Below the pieces are notes generated by a model that was given only the letters and a program-made list of their open reading frames with translations, was not told the origin of the DNA and did not search any database. Below, piece after piece: positions 45,698 to 58,643 of a DNA stretch of 64,000 nt. Positions within the stretch are counted from its first letter, which is position 1. Every line of letters starts with the position of its first letter. The stretch is from Rhodocyclales bacterium (GTDB taxonomy: Bacteria; Pseudomonadota; Gammaproteobacteria; Burkholderiales; Rhodocyclaceae). The stretch lies in contig JACPEH010000002.1 in NCBI GenBank assembly GCA_016183655.1, positions 1-64,000 on the forward strand. The letters are read 5' to 3'. Position numbers and translations under genes: made by a program.

Positions 45698-46696
45698 ATG
45701 TCCCCCCTCGGAATTTTCAACACCGCCAGCACTGCCTTCGGTCTTCTCTCCGCCCTCGGCGGCAGTTCGTCGTCGACCAGCGCCGGCGTCGGCAAGGGGG
45801 ACTTCGCCTCGTCGCTCGCGCTGCGTCTCGCCTCGCAGCGCACGCAGTCCTTCGATTCGCTGCTCGGCACGCTGTCCGGCCAGGGGGCGGGCGGCGGCTT
45901 CGATGCGCTGTTCGGCGGCAGCTCGGCGCTTTCCGGCGTCGACGGCATCCTCTCGGAGATCGGTTTCGGCGGCAAGATCGACGGCCTCTCGCCGCTCGGG
46001 CGCAACCTGTCGCTGTTCGACCCGGAGTCGGCGTTCCGCATGATGACCGACATCAACAACCGCGACGTCACCTACAAGGCGCAATTCTCCGAGCTGAGCG
46101 AGATGAAGGCGGCGGTCGGCGAGATGCGCCGCGCCGGCGAGGCGCTGGCGGCGAAGATCGCGGACGGTGCGACGGCGGCTGACGACGCGGCGATCGCCGC
46201 GCAACTGCAGTCCTTCGTCACGCAATACAACGACTGGGTCGGGCGCTTCGAGAGTACGGTGCAGTCCGGCGGCCTGCTTGCCGGCACGCAGGCGGCGGAA
46301 GTGTCGCTGCACGAGCTGCGGCAGAGCGTGATGAACATCTTCAATGGCGCCGGTGGCGGCGTGCGCGGCATGCCCGACCTCGGCCTGTCGATCGATCCGG
46401 CGACGCACCGAGCGACGCTCGATGGCAGCCGCCTGCAGTCGGTGCTGGCGAGCAACCGCGACGGGGCGGTTGCCGCCGTCGGCGAGTTCGGCCGGCACTT
46501 CGCGCGCTCGGCCGAACTGCTCGTCTCCGAGCACAACTTCATTCCCAACCGGCTGGCCAACCTCGACCGGGTGATCGACTACATCGGCGACCACCGCACG
46601 TCGCTGCAGGCCGAATTCGGCCTCGGCGACCCGGCGCGCATGTCGACGCAGGTGGCGACGGCGTTGGCTGCGTACGAGCGGATGCTGAAGGCCTGA
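45698..46696 (+). CDS. FliD-like (flagellar cap) C-terminal-type protein
   Basis: 332 aa, no signal peptide. The last ~150 residues (LHELRQSVMNIFNGAGGGVR, DLGLSIDPATHRATLDGSRL, RHFARSAELLVSEHNFIPNR) resemble the C-terminal part of FliD/HAP2 proteins. The N-terminal 90 residues are Ser/Gly-rich low complexity. No flagellar genes are near, so the function is unclear. Confidence 0.7.
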   Translation: MSPLGIFNTASTAFGLLSALGGSSSSTSAGVGKGDFASSLALRLASQRTQSFDSLLGTLSGQGAGGGFDALFGGSSALSGVDGILSEIGFGGKIDGLSPLGRNLSLFDPESAFRMMTDINNRDVTYKAQFSELSEMKAAVGEMRRAGEALAAKIADGATAADDAAIAAQLQSFVTQYNDWVGRFESTVQSGGLLAGTQAAEVSLHELRQSVMNIFNGAGGGVRGMPDLGLSIDPATHRATLDGSRLQSVLASNRDGAVAAVGEFGRHFARSAELLVSEHNFIPNRLANLDRVIDYIGDHRTSLQAEFGLGDPARMSTQVATALAAYERMLKA

Positions 46697-46730
46697 AGCG
46701 GTCGAGCCGGCGGCGTCTGCCGCCGGAGGT

Positions 46731-47480
46731 TCAGTGCGTCGTCGCCCGTTGCGCCTGCTGCCAGGCGACCACGGCCTGGCCGGCGCCGCCCATGATGCGC
46801 TTGCGTTCCTCGGCTGGTAGCGCCTGCGCGATCGCGGCGAACAGTTCCTGGGTCATCTCCTGCGCCAGCCCTTCCTTGGCCAGATCGTGCGCGAGGCAGC
46901 GGATCTGGATGTCGGCCAGCGTCGACGCGACGATCACCCAGCCGTTCTCCGGCATCGACTGCAGCGTGCCGAGCAGCATGCTGCCGAGCTGGTTGGCCAG
47001 CGCCGTGGCGCCGTCCCGGTCCTCCTCGGCGATCAGCGTGTGCCACAGCGTGACGAAGATGCTCTTGTGCAGCTCGGCCTTGAAGGCGAAGGCGTTCGCC
47101 TCGGCGCTGTTGAGCCGGGTGAAGGCCGCCTGCACGGCGGCTTCCGCCGCCGGGTCGAGCGCGTCGCGCAGCACGCCGAGCAGTTCGGAGAGACCGGTCA
47201 TCGCGCCGGCACCGTAGGCGCGGCTCCACGCCTGCCCCCACTGGTCGAGGCCGGACAGCAGCAGCGCCTGGCGCAGCGCGCGCGCCTCGTCGCCGGCGGC
47301 CATGCGGCACCAGTCGAGCAGCGGCGGCCCGAGGCGGGCGATGCTCTCGCGCCGGGCGTCGGCGCCGGCATCGAGGGTGAGGCGGAAGGATTGCGAAAAG
47401 GCGTCCTGAACGGAACGCGCCGCGGTCAGCTGGGCTTCGCGCGGCGCGAGGTCGAGGAGCGGATCGTTCTGGGTGTCGAT
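46731..47480 (-). CDS. Conserved hypothetical, apparent ATC start codon
   Basis: The helical frame reads well from IDTQNDPLLDLAPREAQLTA through AFKAELHKSIFVTLWHTLIA to the stop at 46731. The first in-frame ATG is at 47303, deep inside this sequence and without a ribosome site, whereas AAGGAA lies seven bases before the ATC at 47478-47480. No ATG, GTG or TTG is in frame between the upstream stop and that ATC. It overlaps no neighbour and lies 10 bases after the CBS gene on the same strand. Family not recognised. Confidence 0.65.
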   Translation of the reverse strand: MDTQNDPLLDLAPREAQLTAARSVQDAFSQSFRLTLDAGADARRESIARLGPPLLDWCRMAAGDEARALRQALLLSGLDQWGQAWSRAYGAGAMTGLSELLGVLRDALDPAAEAAVQAAFTRLNSAEANAFAFKAELHKSIFVTLWHTLIAEEDRDGATALANQLGSMLLGTLQSMPENGWVIVASTLADIQIRCLAHDLAKEGLAQEMTQELFAAIAQALPAEERKRIMGGAGQAVVAWQQAQRATTH

Positions 47481-47490
47481 GGCGTTTTCC

Positions 47491-47925
47491 TTACATCATG
47501 ATTTCAGTGAGCCGGTCGCGTCGTTCCAGCTCTTTTTCGAATTCGGTCAGTTCCTGGCCGAGCGCATCGCGCGCCGAGACCATGCCCAGCGGCTTGCCGT
47601 CCTCGACCACCGGCACGTGCCGGTAGCAGCCCTCGTACATCATCACCAGCGCATGCGCCAGCGTCCTGTCGGGAGAGACGGTCCGCGGGTCCGGCGTCAT
47701 CACCTGGGCCAGCGTCGTCGTGTCGGGATCGAGGCGCTTGGCGACCACCCGGTTGAGCAGGTCGCGCTCGGTGAAGATGCCGGCGATGCGCTCGCCGTCG
47801 ATCACCAGCATCGCCCCCACCTTGCCTTCCGCCATGCGCGTCGCGGCGTCGCGGACGGTCGCCGTCGGCGGTGCGCTGAATACGGTCTGGTTGGCAATGA
47901 CATCGCGGAGGGTACGTTGCGGCAT
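47491..47925 (-). CDS. CBS-domain pair protein
   Basis: 144 aa from ATG 47925, seven bases after GAGGAG. Two CBS motifs: TVRDAATRMAEGKVGAMLVI ... GIFTERDLLNRV and TLAHALVMMYEGCYRHVPVV ... GMVSARDAL. Such proteins bind adenine nucleotides and regulate partners. Its own partner is not evident. Confidence 0.92.
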   Translation of the reverse strand: MPQRTLRDVIANQTVFSAPPTATVRDAATRMAEGKVGAMLVIDGERIAGIFTERDLLNRVVAKRLDPDTTTLAQVMTPDPRTVSPDRTLAHALVMMYEGCYRHVPVVEDGKPLGMVSARDALGQELTEFEKELERRDRLTEIMM

Positions 47926-48233
47926 GGTCATCTCCTCAAGTTGTTGTGGGGCTGGGATCAGCGCATTCTGGGCGAATAAGCGGTGGCTGGGCAAGTCCAC
48001 CCGACGGCGGAGAGCGGCTCCGCCGGGGCGAAACCGCAAAAATGAAGCCTCGGCCCCTGATTCCACCTGACATTTCACCATAGCCGACGGTGCGCGGGCT
48101 TGCCAGTGCCCAGGGCGAAATTTCCCGGCGAAGCGTCCTGCCGCGAACTATATGTGAAGTCCGGTGCGACGTCCGTTCGCCGGGCGCGGCCGGTGCCGTA
48201 CCGGTTTGCCCACTTTCCGGAAGGAGGAAGATC
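47926..48233. other. Intergenic region between CBS and DUF1059 genes
   Basis: About 308 bases between divergent genes. It contains a CGGCGGA/TCCGCCG hairpin and little else. Promoters for both genes should lie here, but none is clear. Confidence 0.4.
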
Positions 48234-48437
48234 ATGGGCCGCAAATACATCGATTGCAGGGAATTCCCGAGCGACATCAAGTGCACGGTCGCGATCAGCG
48301 CCGACAGCGAGCAGGAACTGGAGGAGGCCGCGGTGCAGCATGCGGTCGCCGTTCATCAGCATCAGGATTCGGCCGAATTGCGTCGGCAATTGCGCACGAT
48401 GTTCAAGGACGGCGTGCCGCCCGCCTCGGTCGGGTGA
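48234..48437 (+). CDS. DUF1059 small protein
   Basis: 67 aa after GGAAGGAGGAAGATC. RKYIDCREFPSDIKCTVAIS, the EEAAVQHAVAVH segment and the C-terminal TMFKDGVPP are the DUF1059 pattern. Function unknown. Confidence 0.85.
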   Translation: MGRKYIDCREFPSDIKCTVAISADSEQELEEAAVQHAVAVHQHQDSAELRRQLRTMFKDGVPPASVG

Positions 48438-48441
48438 GGCG

Positions 48442-49305
48442 CTACCGTCGCGCCGCCAGCGCCAGCCACAGCCCGGAGGCGCCGACGACCAGCATGCCGA
48501 GCACTGCCCACAGGTCGGGCAGGTGCGCGAAGACCAGCCAGCCGAGCAGCGTCGCCCAGATCAGCTGCACGTAGAGCAGCGGCGCCAGCGTCGATGCCGG
48601 CGCCTCGCGGAAGGCGCGGATCATCAGGAAGTGGCCGATGCCGCCGTAGAGCCCGAGCGAGGCGAGCAGCGCGGCTTCGAGCAGCGTCGGCCAGCGGCCG
48701 TCCCAGTGCGTGAACGGCGCGAAGGCCATGCACACCGTGCCGACCAGCGCGGTGTAGAAGAGCAGGCGCAACTGCGTCTCGCTGCAGACCAGCTTGCGCG
48801 TCAGGATCTGGTACAGCGCATAGCACAGCGCCGCCGCCGCCGCGTAGGCGACGCCGATGCCGGCCAGTGCGCCGCCGGGGCGGGCGATCAGCAGTGCGCC
48901 GGCGAAACCGACCGCGGTGGCGATCCAGACGCGGCCGGACACCTTCTCGCCGAGCAGCGGGCCGGCGAGCAGCGCGACCAGCAGCGGCGTCGTGAACACC
49001 AGCGCCGAGGTCTCGGCCAGCGGCAGCGTGCGCAGCGCCAGTTGCATGAACAGCGTGACGCCGACCAGCATCAGTGCGCGCAGGATCATCAGCCAGGGGT
49101 GGCGTGTCGCGACCAGCGCCCGCCCTTCGCCCGGCGCGACGGTGGCGAGCATGAAGACGAAATGCACCAGGTAGCGCACCCAGACCATGAAGGGAACGGC
49201 GAAGAAGGCCGTCAGATGCTTGGCGGTGGCGTCGAGGACGGCGAACAGCAGCAGCGCGGTGAGGAAGAGCAGGACCCCGCGCAACTGCCGCGCGGGATCA
49301 GCCAT
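48442..49305 (-). CDS. EamA/DMT-family transporter
   Basis: 287 aa, ten hydrophobic helices in two repeats of five. Typical stretches: LAETSALVFTTPLLVALLAG, ATAVGFAGALLIARPG and LAPLLYVQLIWATLLGWLVF. Probably exports or imports a small metabolite. Its ATG overlaps the end of nnrDE. Confidence 0.9.
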   Translation of the reverse strand: MADPARQLRGVLLFLTALLLFAVLDATAKHLTAFFAVPFMVWVRYLVHFVFMLATVAPGEGRALVATRHPWLMILRALMLVGVTLFMQLALRTLPLAETSALVFTTPLLVALLAGPLLGEKVSGRVWIATAVGFAGALLIARPGGALAGIGVAYAAAAALCYALYQILTRKLVCSETQLRLLFYTALVGTVCMAFAPFTHWDGRWPTLLEAALLASLGLYGGIGHFLMIRAFREAPASTLAPLLYVQLIWATLLGWLVFAHLPDLWAVLGMLVVGASGLWLALAARR

Positions 49306-50821
49306 GGGCAGCGAGCCAGCGATTGAACAGGCGGCGCGCGGCGGGAATGGTCTCGCCGGCGGTGAGGCCGCATTCGCCGCCGATCGGGGCGAACTCGTTG
49401 TTGACGCCGCTGGCGACCAGTTCGTCGGCGGCCGCGCCATGCAGGTGCACGCCGGCGGCCAGCGCCTGCGCGGCCGGCCAGCCCTGCGCCAGCAGCGCGA
49501 CGACCAGCCCGGACAGTACGTCGCCCATGCCGGCCGAACCCATGCCGGGGTTGCCGGTGGTGTTGATGCGCCAGCGCCCGTCGGGCGAAGCGAGGACGGT
49601 GCCGCAGCCCTTCAGCGCAACCTCGGCGTTGAACTGTGCCGCCAGCTCGCAGGCCGCGGCGATGCGGTCGGCCTGCACCGCGGCGACGTCGCGGTCGAGC
49701 AGGCGCGCCGCTTCCGCCGGGTGCGGCGTCAGCAGTGTCGGCGCCTGCCGCGAGGCGACGGCAACTTCCAGGTTGCCTTCGCCGGCGAGCAGGTTCAGCG
49801 CGTCGGCGTCGAGCAGCAGCGGCAGGTCGAGCGCGCAGGCGGCCTCCAGCAGCGCGACCTGCGCCGGGCCGCCGCCGAGGCCGGGGCCGCAGGCCAGCGC
49901 GCTGAGTTCGGTGGCGAGCAGCGCGTCGGCGCCGCGCAGCATCAGCTCCGGCTGCAGCGGGTCGAAACCCGGCGCCGCCGGATCGACGAGGCCCAGATAG
50001 ACGCGGCCGGCGCCCAGCTGCAGCGCCGCGCGGCCGGCGAGGAAAGCCGCGCCGAGCATCGACGGCGCGCCGCCGAGAATGCCGGCGCTGCCGTTGCTGC
50101 CCTTGTGGCTGTTGCGGCGGCGCGGCTTGAGCTGCGCGACGAAGTCGGCGACAGCCACCGTCTGGCCGCCGGGCGCGGCCAGCGCGGCGGCGTCGAGGGC
50201 CAGCGGCGCCAGACGCAGGATGCCGCAGTGGTCCGGGCCGTCGGCGGTCAACAGCCCCGGCTTCAGCGCGATGAAAGTGAGCGTGTGGCTGGCGCGGACG
50301 ACGTGCCCGCCGCGCACGGCGCCGGTGTCGGCGTCGAGGCCGCTCGGGCAGTCGAGCGCCAGTAGCGGGCAGCGGCAGGCGCCGGCGAGCGCGTTGGCGG
50401 CCTCGACCAGCGCCGCGAAATGGCCGGCGAGCGGGCGTTGCAGGCCGATGCCGAAGAGTGCGTCGACGATCAGGCGAAAGCGCACGCCGGCCGGAATCTC
50501 CGCCAGTTCGGCACCGCCGGCGGCGAGGAAGCGGCGGCGCGCGGCGGCGGCGTCGGCCGGCAGCTTCGCCGCGTCGCCGGCGAAGACCAGGCGCACGTCG
50601 TGGCCCTGGTCGAGCAGGTGCATCGCCATCTCGAAGCCGTCGCCGCCGTTGTTGCCGGGACCGGCGAGCACCAGGATCGGCGCCTGGCGGTCGGCGACCA
50701 GGTCGCCGGCGAAGTCGGCAGCGGCGCGGCCGGCGCGCTGCATCAGCGGCTGCTCGGCAGCGGCCGCTTCGATCGCGCGCAGGCCGGCGGCCTGGTAGAG
50801 GGGGTGGGCTGGGGTGGGCAT
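49298..50821 (-). CDS. nnrDE: Bifunctional NAD(P)HX epimerase/dehydratase
   Basis: 507 aa. The N-terminal YjeF-type epimerase domain shows LAGPGNNGGDGFEMA and VDALFGIGLQRPL; the C-terminal dehydratase domain shows GSAGILGGAPSMLGAAFLA, LLTPHPAEAARLL and TTGNPGMGSAGMGDVLSG. It repairs hydrated NADH/NADPH. GC content is very high. Confidence 0.95.
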   Translation of the reverse strand: MPTPAHPLYQAAGLRAIEAAAAEQPLMQRAGRAAADFAGDLVADRQAPILVLAGPGNNGGDGFEMAMHLLDQGHDVRLVFAGDAAKLPADAAAARRRFLAAGGAELAEIPAGVRFRLIVDALFGIGLQRPLAGHFAALVEAANALAGACRCPLLALDCPSGLDADTGAVRGGHVVRASHTLTFIALKPGLLTADGPDHCGILRLAPLALDAAALAAPGGQTVAVADFVAQLKPRRRNSHKGSNGSAGILGGAPSMLGAAFLAGRAALQLGAGRVYLGLVDPAAPGFDPLQPELMLRGADALLATELSALACGPGLGGGPAQVALLEAACALDLPLLLDADALNLLAGEGNLEVAVASRQAPTLLTPHPAEAARLLDRDVAAVQADRIAAACELAAQFNAEVALKGCGTVLASPDGRWRINTTGNPGMGSAGMGDVLSGLVVALLAQGWPAAQALAAGVHLHGAAADELVASGVNNEFAPIGGECGLTAGETIPAARRLFNRWLAAHG

Positions 50822-50830
50822 GCAGCGATT

Positions 50831-51730
50831 CTAGCCAAAGATGCGCTTGGCAGTGCGGATCGTCGTTGCGTGGATCGTCACCGTGTCGGCGATCGGCTCG
50901 GCGTAGCCGCCGGCCATCGCCAGCGCTGCCGGGATGCCGCGTTCGCGGCAGCTGCCGAGCACGCGTGCGTCGCGCTCGGCGAGGCCGGCGAAGGACAGCG
51001 ACAGCCGGCCGAGGCGGTCGCCGGCGTAGGGGTCGGCGCCGGCGAGATAGATGACGAGTTCCGGCCGGCAACGGGCGAAGGTCTCGGCGAGGCCGGCGTC
51101 GAGCGCGGCGAGGTAGTCGGCGTCGCCGGTGTCGTCGGCGAGCTCGATGTCGAGGTCGCTTTGCGCCTTCTCGAACGGGAAGTTGCGCGCGCCGTGGATG
51201 GAGAAGGTGAACACGCGCTTGTCGCCGGCGAGGATGGTCGCCGTGCCGTTGCCCTGATGCACGTCGCAGTCGATCACCGCGACGCGCCCGACCCGCCTCT
51301 CGGCGAGCATCGCGCGGGCGGCGACGGCGGCGTCGTTGAAGACGCAGAAACCCTCGCCGCGGTCGGCCTGCGCGTGGTGCGTGCCGCCGGCGAGGTTGGC
51401 GGCGCAGCCTTCGGCCAGCGCCGCGCGGCAGGCGGCCAGCGTCGCCCCGGCCGAACGCCGCGAACGCTCGACCATCTCCGGGCTCCACGGAAAACCGATG
51501 CGCTTCTGTTCGGCCGGCGTCAGTTCGCCGGCGGCGACGCGGCGGACGTAGCCCGCGTCGTGGGCGCGGCAGAGCTCCTCGTCGCTGGCGGCGTCGGGCG
51601 TGTGGAAGGCGCTTTCCGGAAACTCGCCGCCGGCGAGCAGGCGCTCGCGCAGCAGCGAATACTTGGCCATCGGGAAACGATGTCCCGGCGGCAGCGGCAG
51701 GACGAAGGCGCCGGTGTAGAAAAGCCGCAT
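50831..51730 (-). CDS. Histone-deacetylase-superfamily protein
   Basis: 299 aa. Arginase-like deacetylase fold: LAGGTHHAQADRGEGFCVFN, VIDCDVHQGNGTATI, FSIHGARNFPF and AGADPYAGDRLGRL carry the zinc ligands (Asp, His, Asp) and the paired catalytic histidines. AcuC/HdaH-like; it may act on acetylated polyamines or proteins. Confidence 0.92.
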   Translation of the reverse strand: MRLFYTGAFVLPLPPGHRFPMAKYSLLRERLLAGGEFPESAFHTPDAASDEELCRAHDAGYVRRVAAGELTPAEQKRIGFPWSPEMVERSRRSAGATLAACRAALAEGCAANLAGGTHHAQADRGEGFCVFNDAAVAARAMLAERRVGRVAVIDCDVHQGNGTATILAGDKRVFTFSIHGARNFPFEKAQSDLDIELADDTGDADYLAALDAGLAETFARCRPELVIYLAGADPYAGDRLGRLSLSFAGLAERDARVLGSCRERGIPAALAMAGGYAEPIADTVTIHATTIRTAKRIFG

Positions 51731-51750
51731 CGGCGCCTCGCCGGAGCGGG

Positions 51751-52602
51751 TCAGTTGAGCGCGGCGGACAGTGCGCGCCGGTATTCGCGCACCAGGTCGT
51801 CGTACTGCTCGCTGCCGCCGAGCATGGCGAACAGGTCGATCAGCGCCTTGCGGCCGGCGCCTTCGCCGTAGAAGCGGTCGCGGCGGACGACTTCCATCGC
51901 GTCCTCCAGCGCCTCGCGGTACTTGCCGGCGCCGGCCAGCGCACGCGAGCGTTCGAGGCGGGCGGCGTGGTCGTCGGCGTTGGCCGACAGGCGCTCGTCG
52001 AGCGCGCTGGTGTCGATCTTCACCTCGGCCAGTTCCAGCCGCTTGCGCAGGGCTTCCGCGCGCTCGGCTTGCTGCGTGAAGTCGGTGCCGAGCAGCGTGC
52101 GCGCCTCGTCGTTGCGGCCGAGCGCGAGCAGCAGTTCGATGCCGTCGAGGCGCACGGCCTCGTTGCTCGGGTCGAGCTGGCTGGCCTGCACCAGGAGCGC
52201 CAGCGCCTCCTCCCGCTTGCCTGCGGCGACCAGCGCCGCGGCTTCCGCGCGCAGCGGCTCGGCGGGCGAGGGCGTCAGGCGGTCGAGGAAGGCGCGCAGC
52301 TCGGCTTCCGGCAGGACGCCGGTGAATTCGTCGACGAGGCGCCCCTCGAACACCACCTTGACCGTCGGGATGCTGCGCACGCCGAACTGTTGCGCGATCT
52401 CCGGGTTCTCGTCGGAGTTGATCTTGGCCAGCAGGAAGCGGCCGCCGTATTCCTCGGCCAGCTTCTCCAGCATCGGCTTCAGCGCCTGGCACGGCTGGCA
52501 CCACGGCGCCCAGAAATCGACCACCACCGGCACCTCGCGGGATGCCTGCAGCACTGCCGCCTCGAAATTGTCGATACCGACGTCGTAGGAAAACTCGCTC
52601 AT
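51751..52602 (-). CDS. cnoX: Thioredoxin-TPR co-chaperone (CnoX/YbbN type)
   Basis: 283 aa. N-terminal thioredoxin domain with FWAPWCQPCQALKPML (active site CQPC, not CGPC) and SIPTVKVVFEGRLVDEF, then a helical TPR half (KREEALALLVQASQLDP, GKYREALEDAMEVV). The group protects unfolded proteins from oxidation. ATG 52602 fits homologs, although the frame is open upstream. Confidence 0.92.
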   Translation of the reverse strand: MSEFSYDVGIDNFEAAVLQASREVPVVVDFWAPWCQPCQALKPMLEKLAEEYGGRFLLAKINSDENPEIAQQFGVRSIPTVKVVFEGRLVDEFTGVLPEAELRAFLDRLTPSPAEPLRAEAAALVAAGKREEALALLVQASQLDPSNEAVRLDGIELLLALGRNDEARTLLGTDFTQQAERAEALRKRLELAEVKIDTSALDERLSANADDHAARLERSRALAGAGKYREALEDAMEVVRRDRFYGEGAGRKALIDLFAMLGGSEQYDDLVREYRRALSAALN

Positions 52603-52721
52603 TGCTTTGCCTTGTTCGCTGAAAAAACAAATTATCGCGCAGAAGCGCGACGGCGGTGCTCCTTCCCGTTTCACCATCCGGTGCCAATGCCGGTGCCAGG
52701 ATTCGCGCTAGAATGGCCCGC

Positions 52722-54242
52722 ATGTCAGCACCGCAGCTATCCGGCGACAACGCCGCCCCTGCCGATTCGCGGGCGGTGCGTTTCGTCGTGCTGATGACCG
52801 TGCTGTTCCTCGCCTTCCTCTGGTCCTTCGTCGCCTACTGGGCGGTCAGCTCGCGCCAGGAAACGATCGACAACGCCGAGCAGGTGCTGCGCCGGATGGA
52901 CTATGCGGTCGAGGAGCAGACGCGCCGGCTGTTCAAGCTGGTCGAGGTGTTCCTGGGCGTCGCCGAGCAGTGGATCGTCGACAACCCGCAAGCCGACCCG
53001 CGGCGCGACCCGCGCTTCCTGCATCTGATCGAGACGTTCCGCGAGCGCACCGGCAACGCCATCGAAATCCAGCTCGCTGCCGAGGACGGCACGCTGTTCC
53101 CGCTCGGTCCGCCGACGCCGCCGCTGGTGCGCGAGCTGCGCGACAAGGACTACTTCCGCGCGGCGATCAGCGGCGACGAGCGCCACTTCCACATCGGCAT
53201 CCCCGAACCGACCGGGCCGAACGGCGTGTGGCAGATTCCCGTGGCGCATCGGCTGAAGCAGCGGACCGGGGACGGCGCCGCGCTGCTGGCGGCGATCCGG
53301 CTGCCGGCGCTGCTTTCGCTGTACGAGGAGGTGCGCCTGCGCCCGAACGGCGCGATCGTGCTGCTGCGCCGCGACGGCACGCTGCTCGCCCGCGCCCCGC
53401 ATGACGAACGGCTGATCGGCAAATCGGTCGCCGGCGGCCAGCTCTACCGCGAGTTCCTGCCGCGCGCCGAACGCGGCTTTGGGCGCCTCGACCGGACGGC
53501 GACCGACGGCATGGATAAATTCGTCGGCTATTCGGTGCTCGGCGACCTGCCGCTGGTGATGGTGGTGTCGGCGGCCGTGGACGACGTCATGGAACCCTGG
53601 CGGCGGCAGATGCTGATCATCGCGCTGCTGGCATTCGGCGTCAGTTGCGCCTCGCTGCTGGCCGCCCTGCGCCTGGCGCGGGTGCTCGGCGAGCTGTCGG
53701 TGCGCAACGCCGAACTGCAGCATCTGGCGACCACCGACCTGATGACCGGGGTACCCAACCGCCACCATTTCCTGTCGCTGCTCTACCACGAGTTCGCCCG
53801 CGGACGGCGCTACAAGGTGCCGCTGTCGCTGATGATCCTCGACCTCGATTTCTTCAAGCAGATCAACGACGGCTACGGCCATGCCGCCGGCGACGAGGCG
53901 TTGCGCGCCTTCGCCGCGGCGACCACCGGCTGCCTGCGCGAAATGGACGCGGTCGGCCGTCTCGGCGGCGAGGAGTTCGGCGTGCTGCTGCCGAACACCC
54001 CGGTCGAGCAGGCGGAAGCGGTCGCCGAGCGGATCCGCGTCGCCGTGGCCCGCATCGCCATCGAAACCGAGCTGGGAACCGTGCGTTTCACCACTAGCAT
54101 CGGCGTCACCCAGACCGGGGTGGATGACGAATCGGTCGATGCCGTGCTCGCCCGCGCCGACGCGGCGCTCTACAACGCCAAGGCGTCGGGGCGGAACCGC
54201 GTCATCGTGCGCCTTGCCGGCGAGATCCATTCCCGTTTTTAG
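52722..54242 (+). CDS. Membrane sensor diguanylate cyclase
   Basis: 506 aa. Helix 1 (FVVLMTVLFLAFLWSFVAYW), a periplasmic sensor domain of PDC type (~60-300), helix 2 (MLIIALLAFGVSCASLLAAL), then GGDEF (TDLMTGVPNRHHF ... RLGGEEFGVLL) with an intact GGEEF signature, so it should make c-di-GMP. Start uncertain between ATG 52713 and 52722; neither has a strong ribosome site. Confidence 0.9.
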   Translation: MSAPQLSGDNAAPADSRAVRFVVLMTVLFLAFLWSFVAYWAVSSRQETIDNAEQVLRRMDYAVEEQTRRLFKLVEVFLGVAEQWIVDNPQADPRRDPRFLHLIETFRERTGNAIEIQLAAEDGTLFPLGPPTPPLVRELRDKDYFRAAISGDERHFHIGIPEPTGPNGVWQIPVAHRLKQRTGDGAALLAAIRLPALLSLYEEVRLRPNGAIVLLRRDGTLLARAPHDERLIGKSVAGGQLYREFLPRAERGFGRLDRTATDGMDKFVGYSVLGDLPLVMVVSAAVDDVMEPWRRQMLIIALLAFGVSCASLLAALRLARVLGELSVRNAELQHLATTDLMTGVPNRHHFLSLLYHEFARGRRYKVPLSLMILDLDFFKQINDGYGHAAGDEALRAFAAATTGCLREMDAVGRLGGEEFGVLLPNTPVEQAEAVAERIRVAVARIAIETELGTVRFTTSIGVTQTGVDDESVDAVLARADAALYNAKASGRNRVIVRLAGEIHSRF

Positions 54243-54320
54243 GACCCGGCCGGGGGCGCTCTCGGCTATAATTCGGCCTCCTCCCGTATCCCTTTGCCGG
54301 CCCTTCTCGCCGATTCCGCC

Positions 54321-58292
<3,972 letters not shown>

Positions 58293-58540
58293 GACACTGC
58301 GCCGCCTTCGGAAAACGTGACAAAAGAAGGGCTGCCGTTGGCAGCCCTTTCCTTTTGGATGGTGACGTTGTTGGGTGCTGGACGCTGTATTTTCTGGGGC
58401 TACTATCCGGGCTGGCCAGTGCTCGGTGGGGCTGGCTCGACCGGCGTGGGCAAGGCATCCCGCTTACGGCAAAGCTCCAATAGCGATTGATAGATAAGAT
58501 AAATTTGACTGGAAAGGCATTTTGTTCGATGGCGTGGCCT
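58293..58540. other. Non-coding stretch between purL terminator and AbiEi operators
   Basis: A hairpin terminator AAGGGCTGCC/GGCAGCCCTT lies at 58327-58349. The rest is without a convincing gene and turns AT-rich toward 58500, at the border of the accessory patch. Confidence 0.5.
58327..58349 (+). terminator. Terminator after purL
   Basis: AAGGGCTGCC, loop GTT, GGCAGCCCTT, then TCCTTTTGG; 35 bases beyond the purL stop. Confidence 0.85.
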
Positions 58541-58557
58541 GTTCGCGTAACGTGAAC
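58541..58557. promoter_or_regulatory. Operator 1 of the abiE-type system
   Basis: GTTCGCGTAACGTGAAC, a palindrome around the central A with one mismatch; matches operator 2 at 14 of 17 positions. It lies upstream of the -35 box. Confidence 0.75.
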
Positions 58558-58580
58558 GGGCGACTGGATCGAACATTCTG

Positions 58581-58610
58581 TTGATGCCTTTGTTCAATTA
58601 ATTGTATAGT
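58581..58610 (+). promoter_or_regulatory. Promoter of the AbiEi-type gene
   Basis: TTGATG, 18 bases, TATAGT. It lies between the two palindromic operators; operator 2 starts at the last bases of the -10 box. Confidence 0.6.
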
Positions 58611-58625
58611 CCACGTAACGTGAAC
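58609..58625. promoter_or_regulatory. Operator 2 of the abiE-type system
   Basis: GTCCACGTAACGTGAAC, covering the -10 end and the probable transcription start. AbiEi antitoxins are known to repress their own promoter through paired inverted repeats, which this arrangement matches. Confidence 0.75.
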
Positions 58626-58643
58626 TAGTTTCTATATTGGACA

